Source: Candidatus Latescibacterota bacterium
Lineage (GTDB): Bacteria; Latescibacterota; 4484-107; B68-G9
DNA length: 7,303 bases
NCBI GenBank assembly: GCA_012962735.1
Contig: DTXA01000490.1
Coordinates: forward strand, 1-7,303
Reading direction: 5' to 3'
Made by a program: the position numbers and the translations under genes. The notes under the pieces were generated by a model. That model made no database searches. It worked only from the letters and a program-made list of their open reading frames with translations, and was not told where the DNA came from. Positions within the stretch are counted from its first letter, which is position 1. Each line of letters starts with the position of its first letter. Shown in pieces: positions 1 to 5,678 of the stretch.

Positions 1-843
1 ACGGCCGTCCTGGGGATAATAGGAGGGTTCCTCTTTATGGGGGCCTGGCTCAGGTTCTCTGGTATGCCGCTTTGGGCGGTCCCCATCTTCCTGATCGTGG
101 CCTTCATGCTGTTCTTGGCCATCACGAGGATAGTCGTAGAAGGAGGTGTGGCGGTGGCAAGGGCACCGCTTATAGCTTCTAACTTCATAGTCTCCGGCTT
201 CGGTTCGACCTCCTTGGGGACCCAGGGGCTGGTGTCCATGAGCTTTACATACGTTTACGCCGCTGACATCAGGACCTTCGTCATGGCCTCGTGCGCCAAC
301 GGGCTCAAGCTTGCGGACGAACGGCTCGGTGGGAGGCAAAGGGGGCTCTTCTGGGCTATGTTCCTGGCGATAATCGTAAGCCTCGCAGGGTCCATATGGA
401 TCGTCACGAAGCTTTCCTACACGTACGGCGGGGTCAACATGAACAAGTGGTTCTTCTTCGGAGGTTCGGTATACCCCTTCAACTTCATAGCGAGGTACGT
501 GAACAACCCCACGGGGCCCAACTGGGACGGATGGGCGTGGACTGGGATCGGTGCCAGTGTTATGGCCATACTCATGCTCGCCAGGCATAGGTTCCTCTGG
601 TGGCCAATACATCCTCTGGGCTTCCCCATAAGCACGATATGGATGACCAACTATATTTCCTTCAGCGTGTTCTTGGCGTGGCTCATAAAGCTTGTGGTCC
701 TCAAGTACGGAGGGCCGGGGCTATACAGGAGGACCAGACCCTTCTTCCTGGGCCTTATACTTGGACAATTCTTCTGCGCCGGGCTGTGGCTCATAATAGA
801 CCACTTTACAGGTATGACCGACAACATGATATACTGGATATGA
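1..843 (+). CDS. DUF6785-like polytopic membrane protein, C-terminal part (5' end outside window)
   Basis: The reading frame is open from base 1, so the ATG at 37 is internal and the true start lies left of the window; 280 residues are visible, ending at TGA. It aligns end to end with residues about 373-652 of the second membrane protein in this window (start near 3216, - strand). Both begin at a T-A-V-(L/F)-G segment. Shared blocks are R-x-V-x-EGG-x4-RAP (visible residues 43-55), R-x-RF-x-WWP-x-HPLG (196-207), FLAW-x2-KLV (224-232) and LYR-x3-PFF-x-GLILG-x-FF-x-AG (241-261). I see about six hydrophobic segments (near 1-16, 24-43, 118-136, 180-194, 216-234 and 247-266). The family resembles DUF6785/DUF6784 proteins, which are distantly oligopeptide-transporter-like; the substrate is unknown. 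It probably acts as an inner-membrane transporter, which is an inference. The family call rests on remembered motifs; paralogy with the neighbour is directly visible. Confidence 0.85.
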   Translation, partial: TAVLGIIGGFLFMGAWLRFSGMPLWAVPIFLIVAFMLFLAITRIVVEGGVAVARAPLIASNFIVSGFGSTSLGTQGLVSMSFTYVYAADIRTFVMASCANGLKLADERLGGRQRGLFWAMFLAIIVSLAGSIWIVTKLSYTYGGVNMNKWFFFGGSVYPFNFIARYVNNPTGPNWDGWAWTGIGASVMAILMLARHRFLWWPIHPLGFPISTIWMTNYISFSVFLAWLIKLVVLKYGGPGLYRRTRPFFLGLILGQFFCAGLWLIIDHFTGMTDNMIYWI

Positions 844-895
844 CGCCTCGAAATCTCTTGACTTCTCGGCCCGCCAGTAGTGCTTTGTCAATCGT

Positions 896-1146
896 GATTT
901 TAGGATACAGACGTTTATATCCTCCGAGCATTCTGGGTTGTGAATCTCCAATCAACCTTCACAAGCTCACTATTGCGCTCCTGCTCCCAAAGGAAGATAC
1001 ATCTGGCAAGGGTGCTGATAAGATATTCCCTTGCCAGGACACTGAGTTCTATCTCCGCCATGCTTTGAGTGAAACTCAAACATCTGAGAAAGCCCAAAAG
1101 CTTCCCCCAGCAAGCCTCCAGCCTGTCGAAGGCTCAAAGCTGGTGT
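896..1146 (-). pseudogene. Decayed IS630-family transposase, C-terminal remnant
   Basis: Read on the minus strand, this stretch spells the end of an IS630-type (DDE superfamily) transposase, but in several alternating frames. T-P-A near 1146-1138 corresponds to the 'NTHTPA' region, followed after a shift by an FEP...RLA-like piece. FEFH near 1080-1068 corresponds to 'FEFHYTPKHGSWLN', most of which is deleted. MAEIELSVLARE then follows (about 1064-1029), and WEQERN...KVDWRFTTQNAR ends at 924. After one more shift, YKRLYPKI runs 919-896. The family consensus is roughly 'MAEIELSVL...WE.ERN....VDWRFTT.DARIKLKRLYP'. I count at least four frame changes and two deletions, including loss of the stretch after SVLARE. 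It cannot encode a working enzyme. No terminal inverted repeats or TA target duplication are visible, so the rest of the element is gone. The remnant begins about 50 bp beyond the stop of the left membrane gene. Confidence 0.75.
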
Positions 1147-1178
1147 AATCCCTTTTTGGCTTCCTGCGGAATATGGCT

Positions 1179-1206
1179 GCCTCAAGCCCTAAAAGCAGGG
1201 CAAGGC
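1179..1206. repeat. Imperfect hairpin in the spacer
   Basis: GCCT (1179-1182) pairs with AGGC (1203-1206) and GCCCT (1186-1190) with AGGGC (1197-1201), leaving an AAAAGC loop and an asymmetric internal loop. There is no T-tract on either side. It lies in the 1147-1214 stretch, where I otherwise recognise nothing. It could be a residual end structure of the decayed element or chance. Confidence 0.25.
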
Positions 1207-1214
1207 AACTTAAA

Positions 1215-1247
1215 CTTTCATTGAGGTTTCCACCTGTACAATGAAAG
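1215..1247 (-). terminator. Stem-loop with GGAA tetraloop downstream of the full-length DUF6785 gene
   Basis: CTTTCATTG (1215-1223) and CAATGAAAG (1239-1247) form a perfect 9-bp stem. Inside it AGGT (1224-1227) pairs with ACCT (1232-1235). On the minus-strand transcript the loop is GGAA, a GNRA-type tetraloop, with a 3-nt UAC bulge on one side. The hairpin starts 16 nt after the TGA of the minus-strand membrane protein gene and is followed by TTTAAG, so a weak intrinsic terminator is the simplest reading. The U-tract is short and the stem base is AT-rich, so it may instead be a 3'-end stabilising structure. Confidence 0.45.
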
Positions 1248-1259
1248 GCCTCGCCTTTT
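1244..1259. terminator. Small AAAGGC/GCCTTT hairpin, alternative to the neighbouring stem-loop
   Basis: AAAGGC (1244-1249) and GCCTTT (1253-1258) form a 6-bp stem around a 3-nt loop. Reading to the right it ends in TTTT, so it could weakly stop transcription arriving from the left; to the left no T-run follows. It shares bases 1244-1247 with the larger hairpin, so the two folds exclude each other. Support is the inverted repeat and its place immediately after the stop codon at 1264. Confidence 0.25.
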
Positions 1260-1263
1260 CACC

Positions 1264-3216
1264 TCACCATCCACTTATCTCGTGCCCCTGTCCGAAGAAC
1301 CACTTCCAGTCTATAAAATTGGCGATCCCAGCTGCGAAGAAGTGGCCCAATATCAGCCCGAAGAAGAACGGGAGCGCCTTCCTGTACAGGGAGACCCCTC
1401 CTATCCGAAGGATGACCAATTTGAAAGCCCAGGCTAAGAATATGGAAAAGGCCGTCTCCATCACGGGCAGCGTCGAGGCGACTGTATACCCCAAGGGATG
1501 GACCGGCCACCATATGAACCTGTACCTTATAAACGTCATAACGGCCATGACTACAACTCCTATTCCGAAAAAGCCCAGCCTCCTTGAGTCCGTCCCGTAG
1601 GGGTTGAGCATATCGTTGACCGAGTTCTCATAGGGCAGGGTAGCCCCCCCTCGGAACATGAACCTCCCGTAATTATACGCCCCATAGCGATATCCCATGG
1701 AGACCGTATACCATATCGATACACATAAGGCCACCAATAACACCATAGCTATCGCCGCCAAGACGCCCTTTTTATGTAACTTTATGACATCTGCAAGCTT
1801 GGTCGTATGCGCAGCTGCGGATATAAAGTGGGCCTTTATCTCCACGATCACCGTGTACGACAGTGCCATGGCGGCCATAGTCATAGGGGAGAGAGCCTTA
1901 GTGCCCAGTATATAGCTTGTGGTGACCTGGGGAACCTGTGGGGCTCTTATGTACACGAGGCCGCCTTCTGCCACCATCCGGGCGATTCCTATGTAGAAGA
2001 TTATCGCCAACGGCACGAACAAGAACAGGAACTTGGGCTGCATCCCCAACCTGTAAAGCCAGGTATATATGTATACTAAACCCAATATCAACCCGAACAC
2101 CGCCGTCCTATAGGACAAAAGCTCCCCGGAATCGTCCACGTCCCTGTCCCCCCTGAAGGCCTTCCGGAACACATCTCTCAAGTGCCCCCTTGCCATCCAA
2201 AGGCCCCAAAGCACCATAAAGACCATCGCCCCTGCGCTTTGCCAGCCGATGGGGGGATGGTAAGAACAGTACACCTTGGCCGAACCGAGGTTGAGCCCTA
2301 TGCGGTTGAATATCCCCACCTGGACGACGGCCAAAAAATAAAACAGCCATATGCCCAAAAGCACGTCCAGGCTCATAAGGAACGAAAGGCCGACGATGGG
2401 GAACAGTAACTCCATGTTGATCGTGGGGAATTCCCTTCCGAAGCTGATGCTGCTTATAGCTATCCTAGAGCCACGCATCGGGATCCTGGGGAACAGGGGG
2501 GTGAACCAACTGGCCACCATAAAGCCGATCAAGAGCACCGGAAGGGCGAATCCCATCCAGAACACCTTGTTCTTGAAAATCGAGGGCAACAGCGACCTAT
2601 CCGTCCCCTCGACCATCTGCAGGGGCACTTGGGCCAGCGGGAAGATGAGCCTCTCCTTCTCCACCCATTGCTTTCTCAGGATGACGATTATGCAGAACAA
2701 CACCCAAAACAGGGCCGCCACGAAGCTCGACCACCAGAACAAAGGTATGAACCAGGCCCTCCACGGGACACTTCCTCCATCCGGCAGGCCCTCGAAGAAG
2801 TACTTGGCCGCCCCTTTGTCGAGCACGGCCCAATCCGGAATGTACCGGAGCAGATACTCCTCCCAGTGGTTCTCGGGAGAGGCGAAGTAGTGCGGCGCCG
2901 CTATGGTAGCTACCAGGTGACCGGTAAGGCCGTAGGTGGGTATGGAAGCGCCCACAAGGCCCATGATGAACACCACCACGAGTTCGTAAGGGGACAGACC
3001 GAAGTTCGGGTTTATGAGCTTCAAGATCGCGTTCAGCCCCGCCACGACGACCAAGAAGAGAAAAACGACGGCCAGGGGCATATAATCGTCGGTTATGAGC
3101 GAGGAATGCAGTCTGTATATAGAGAACGGCCCCCAAATGTTGACGACGACCGCGACGGCGAGGCCCACCACGGTAGAACGTAAGGTCAGACCGCTGAACT
3201 TCCGTGAAGATCCCAC
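1264..3216 (-). CDS. DUF6785-like polytopic membrane protein, full length
   Basis: About 650 residues with roughly 12-14 hydrophobic segments; in the numbering from the GTG at 3222 these lie near 14-32, 45-68, 79-97, 156-183, 219-238, 272-300, 329-345, 372-390, 396-413, 486-506, 550-566, 585-605 and 618-637. Recognisable blocks are RKQWVEKERLIFPLAQVPLQM (N-terminal half, just after the fourth segment), ARMVAEGG-x4-IRAP (414-428) and RYRFIWWPVHPLG (566-578). These match the DUF6785/DUF6784 type, distantly OPT-transporter-like. No substrate is known to me; a transport role in the cytoplasmic membrane is inferred. A GTG also exists at 3222, but AGGAGG occupies 3222-3227 and would overlap it; the GTG at 3216 sits 5 nt past that site, so I use 3216. 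The gene follows the DUF362 gene by 41 bp on the same strand, suggesting one operon. It is paralogous to the gene ending at 843, with which it converges. Confidence 0.88.
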   Translation of the reverse strand: MGSSRKFSGLTLRSTVVGLAVAVVVNIWGPFSIYRLHSSLITDDYMPLAVVFLFLVVVAGLNAILKLINPNFGLSPYELVVVFIMGLVGASIPTYGLTGHLVATIAAPHYFASPENHWEEYLLRYIPDWAVLDKGAAKYFFEGLPDGGSVPWRAWFIPLFWWSSFVAALFWVLFCIIVILRKQWVEKERLIFPLAQVPLQMVEGTDRSLLPSIFKNKVFWMGFALPVLLIGFMVASWFTPLFPRIPMRGSRIAISSISFGREFPTINMELLFPIVGLSFLMSLDVLLGIWLFYFLAVVQVGIFNRIGLNLGSAKVYCSYHPPIGWQSAGAMVFMVLWGLWMARGHLRDVFRKAFRGDRDVDDSGELLSYRTAVFGLILGLVYIYTWLYRLGMQPKFLFLFVPLAIIFYIGIARMVAEGGLVYIRAPQVPQVTTSYILGTKALSPMTMAAMALSYTVIVEIKAHFISAAAHTTKLADVIKLHKKGVLAAIAMVLLVALCVSIWYTVSMGYRYGAYNYGRFMFRGGATLPYENSVNDMLNPYGTDSRRLGFFGIGVVVMAVMTFIRYRFIWWPVHPLGYTVASTLPVMETAFSIFLAWAFKLVILRIGGVSLYRKALPFFFGLILGHFFAAGIANFIDWKWFFGQGHEISGW

Positions 3217-3221
3217 TATCA

Positions 3222-3227
3222 CCTCCT
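3222..3227 (-). promoter_or_regulatory. Strong ribosome binding site deciding the GTG start
   Basis: The minus strand reads AAGGAGGTGAT here, a near-complete match to the anti-Shine-Dalgarno complement. The core AGGAGG is 5 nt from the GTG at 3216 and touches the GTG at 3222, so translation of the membrane protein most likely begins at 3216. Confidence 0.7.
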
Positions 3228-3257
3228 TTCCCTAACTAAGGCCCAATGTAAGGGGAA

Positions 3258-5327
3258 CTACCGCAATAGCATAACCTTCATCGCCCTTGAGAACTCCCCC
3301 GCCTCTATCCAGGCCACGTACACCCCGCTGGACACCTCTTCCCCCCTACTGTCCCGGCCATCCCAACGCACCCGATGTTCCCCGGCTTCCCTCCATGCAT
3401 TTACCAGGGTCCTCACCCTCCTTCCCGAGGGGTCGTAGACTTCCAGCCGGACGAAGCTCCCCTTCGAAAGCCGGAACGGGATAATAGTCCCACGGTTGAA
3501 GGGGTTGGGGTAGTTCCTACCCAACGCAAAGCCGACAGAGGTGGAAGATGTCTCCTCCACATAGGGGACCTCCGGGCTGAGCAGGTAACTCAGCCCCCAG
3601 GGCGTGTCCCCGTCTTCCTCAAATATCCCAAGGGAAAACCCGTATCCGCCGTATAGGTTCCTTACCTTAACCAGGAGCCTGTTGATACCTCCCTTAAGTA
3701 ACACTGGCACCTTGTTCCGGGTCAGAGCCTTGCCCCCAGCCTCGTCCTTCTTCAATACCACCTTTCCGTTCAGCCAAACCTTGATGCCGTCGTCGGCTCC
3801 GATCCAAACCTGTGCATTTAACTCGGAGTCCACGTAGATATAGGTAAACGCATATGCCGTGACTAAGGGTTCCGCGCCGAGTACGCCGGAGAGATCCACG
3901 TAGTCCTCGACACTTTCGTACATAATCCATTCCCTGCCGCCGCTCGTGCTCCCCTGCTCAGGGGCTACATCCTCCTCTCCGATGTAGTCCACATCCAGAT
4001 CGTTTCCCTCATAAGGCCCGTTTACAAGCCATATCCTGTTGGGCCTGCCCACGAACCCAGGTCCACTCCCCTCCCATCCCCTGGACTTGACGAAGTCGTG
4101 TCGGACCTCCTCTATGTTCCTCCCCACGACCTCGATCCAGTTCATATCGAAAGTCCCGAACCCCTTGGCAGCAGCCCAGTACAGGTAATCAAGGTCCCTT
4201 GGGTTGAACCCCATAACCGCAGCAGCCACAGCCTCAGTGGCGACTGGGTCTCCTCCTGCGACGACCAAGTTAAGCTTTATGTCGTCCCCCCACTGCGGGC
4301 CATTGCCCTCCGTGCCCCAGAGACATTCGACTATTGCGTAGTCTGTAGGACGATACGAGAAGAGGTCTACGAAGCCCTTAGGGACTTCCTTGTTTCCTGC
4401 GTATTTATGAAGCAACATCTTGGAGTTGTCGGTCTGGCCGTAAGCTCTCTGCATAAAGGTGCCCACGTAGTTCTTGAAGATGAGGGTGACCCCCGGGATG
4501 TCGTGGGTCTTCATGACGGGGATGTTTATCAGCTTGTCGCACTCTAAAAGCGTCTTGGATACATAATATCCCTCCGGCCTCTGAAGCCACGTTATGCCCG
4601 TGTTGTTGGGGTCGGGAACGGGTATCGGTGGACCGTTTCTCTTTATCGCACCGTTCGCGTCCACCCAGTCGTCATAGTTCAGGTCGACTATATCGACCTT
4701 GACACCGTTGATTCCATCAAACTCTTTCACTATACCCACATAGGAAAGGTTCCCAAACTCGGGCCAGTGTACCGTCCAGCCGTCCTCGGTCTGGCGTGGG
4801 TCCCTCCGAGGGTCGCTCAAGTTCCTCCACTCGGCCCCACCTTCTGCTATCGTTATCCTCCGGGGTGGATGCTCCATATGTACGAGGTAATCTATCACGC
4901 TCTTGACCACCCTGAGGTCTGTGGCCTGACCCTTATGCCTCTTTCCTTGGTTCCCCTTCCCTAAGTAATTGTCCCTGATAGGAGTGCAGGTCACTATGTT
5001 TGGCTTTATCACAACCCAATCACCAGGCTCCACCACCTTATCCAGCCTCCTTTCCGAGGTATCCAGGCTTATGGCTCTCCTCACTATGGCGTCCACCTGT
5101 TCGTAGGTGAGCATCGCATCCGGAGGGGCAGGTTCCGGAAGCTCCGGGTCGTCCGATCTGACGATCGCGACCACCGACTTTTCGGGAGGAAGGGCACCGG
5201 CATCCTGAGGGATGAAGGCTTCCCTTTGGCCCCTATCGCCAGCCAGAAACAAGTCCAAAGCGACCACCAGGACGATGGCGGCCAAGCACAAAGCTAGCCC
5301 GGACCTCCTCCGGGCTTTTTTACTCAT
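3258..5327 (-). CDS. Exported DUF362 protein with beta-sandwich and FlgD-like C-terminal domains
   Basis: 689 residues from an ATG with GAGGAGG (5334-5340) 6 nt upstream. Residues 1-30 have a basic n-region (KKARRR) and a hydrophobic stretch 11-29, a signal peptide or membrane anchor. Residues about 50-415 are a DUF362 domain: GDWVVIKPNIV (102-112), ITIAEGGAEW (158-167), LINIPVMKTHDIPGVTLIFKNYVG (266-289), ECLWGTEGNGPQWGD (334-348) and a GGDPVATEA-like turn (358-366). Only four cysteines occur (14, 114, 263, 335), with no CxxC, so the ferredoxin module carried by some DUF362 proteins is absent. Residues about 465-570 resemble a carbohydrate-binding or glycosidase-associated jelly roll (DDGIKVWLNGKVV; LLKGGINRLLVKV). 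Residues 602-689 are a FlgD Ig-like/sorting-type domain (NYPNPFN at 605-611, WDGRDSRGEEVSSGVY at 655-670). The biochemical role of DUF362 is not established. The architecture implies action outside the cytoplasmic membrane, possibly on or near glycans. It lies 41 bp upstream of the DUF6785 gene. Confidence 0.88.
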   Translation of the reverse strand: MSKKARRRSGLALCLAAIVLVVALDLFLAGDRGQREAFIPQDAGALPPEKSVVAIVRSDDPELPEPAPPDAMLTYEQVDAIVRRAISLDTSERRLDKVVEPGDWVVIKPNIVTCTPIRDNYLGKGNQGKRHKGQATDLRVVKSVIDYLVHMEHPPRRITIAEGGAEWRNLSDPRRDPRQTEDGWTVHWPEFGNLSYVGIVKEFDGINGVKVDIVDLNYDDWVDANGAIKRNGPPIPVPDPNNTGITWLQRPEGYYVSKTLLECDKLINIPVMKTHDIPGVTLIFKNYVGTFMQRAYGQTDNSKMLLHKYAGNKEVPKGFVDLFSYRPTDYAIVECLWGTEGNGPQWGDDIKLNLVVAGGDPVATEAVAAAVMGFNPRDLDYLYWAAAKGFGTFDMNWIEVVGRNIEEVRHDFVKSRGWEGSGPGFVGRPNRIWLVNGPYEGNDLDVDYIGEEDVAPEQGSTSGGREWIMYESVEDYVDLSGVLGAEPLVTAYAFTYIYVDSELNAQVWIGADDGIKVWLNGKVVLKKDEAGGKALTRNKVPVLLKGGINRLLVKVRNLYGGYGFSLGIFEEDGDTPWGLSYLLSPEVPYVEETSSTSVGFALGRNYPNPFNRGTIIPFRLSKGSFVRLEVYDPSGRRVRTLVNAWREAGEHRVRWDGRDSRGEEVSSGVYVAWIEAGEFSRAMKVMLLR

Positions 5328-5381
5328 ATCGGCCCTCCTCAGTTAGAGGATTTAAGATGCCCTGTCTTCTGGGTTATTCTT

Positions 5382-5475
5382 TAAAATATACTCAACTTCC
5401 TCCTCAAGGGCAATATTATAGTACCACCATCCTCCAGATCTCATACCCCCTCTGGATATGCTCGAGCGGGAAGTG
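5382..5475 (-). repeat. Diverged direct repeat, shortened copy
   Basis: This block repeats 5559-5678 in the same orientation. By eye 5448-5475 matches 5651-5678 at 25 of 28 positions, and 5382-5413 matches 5559-5590 at 27 of 32. Between these anchors it is 26 bp shorter than the other copy (34 versus 60 nt). The repeat covers the 3' end of the dehydrogenase coding region plus about 30 bp beyond its stop. Confidence 0.75.
5385..5413 (-). promoter_or_regulatory. Candidate sigma70-type promoter of the DUF362 gene
   Basis: On the minus strand TTGCCC (5413-5408) is followed after exactly 17 nt by TATATT (5390-5385), matching TTGACA at 4 of 6 and TATAAT at 5 of 6 positions. Transcription would begin near 5378, leaving a leader of about 50 nt before the ATG at 5327. 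The site lies inside the dehydrogenase duplication relic, at the part that corresponds to sequence just past the intact gene's stop. No operator or riboswitch is evident. Confidence 0.35.
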
Positions 5476-5478
5476 AAG
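5416..5478 (-). pseudogene. Remnant of a second zinc-type dehydrogenase C-terminus
   Basis: The minus strand encodes LHFPLEHIQRGYEIWRMVVL and a TAA stop. This parallels the last residues of the intact neighbouring dehydrogenase (HHFTLEQIQRAYEV... KAMVVF, residues 290-318) with nine residues missing in the middle, so the frame is kept. Several differences fall at third codon positions (CTC/CTG, CAT/CAG, TAT/TAC), as expected if both copies once evolved as coding sequence. Upstream of this stretch the frame meets a stop and no further homology is seen, so only the tail survives. Most likely a tandem duplicate that collapsed. Confidence 0.65.
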
Positions 5479-5558
5479 GCTTCAAAGACAGCTCTATTAA
5501 GCTCTCTTAGAAGGTTCGAGTCCCCAAATAACGCTTTTTATCTTCCTCTTCAACTTTC

Positions 5559-5678
5559 TAAAATATTCTCGACTTCCTCCCCCAGAGCAACCTAAAACAC
5601 CACCATCGCCTTGACCACCCCATCCTCCTTCCTATACGCCACCTCGTACGCCCTCTGGATCTGCTCCAGCGTGAAGTG
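5559..5678 (-). repeat. Direct repeat, intact copy at the dehydrogenase 3' end
   Basis: This is the longer copy of the repeat shared with 5382-5475. It includes the final 29 codons of the dehydrogenase, its TAG stop at 5594-5592 and about 30 bp downstream. An 83-bp unrelated spacer (5476-5558) separates the two copies. Confidence 0.72.

Noticed and set aside
37..843. ATG at 37 as the true start of the left membrane protein
   Set aside because: The frame stays open to base 1, and the 12 residues before this Met align with the interior of the paralogue, so the gene is cut by the window edge.
600..1148. 182-codon + strand open frame running from inside the left membrane gene into the spacer
   Set aside because: It overlaps the true frame of the membrane protein and then reads the antisense of the decayed transposase; the composition shows no family motif.
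2629..3183. 184-codon + strand open frame antisense to the full-length membrane gene
   Set aside because: It is charged, low-complexity translation opposite an N-terminal half with clear transmembrane and family motifs, so it is a shadow.
5513..5525. tRNA T-arm-like string GGTTCGAGTCCCC on the + strand
   Set aside because: The flanking bases do not form a 5-bp T-stem, no acceptor or anticodon arm can be drawn from neighbouring sequence, and no CCA end follows. At best a chance match.
5328..5591. CRISPR-like array or riboswitch suggested by repeated T/C-rich strings
   Set aside because: There are only two diverged copies, explained by the dehydrogenase relic; there are no regular spacers and no recognisable aptamer fold.
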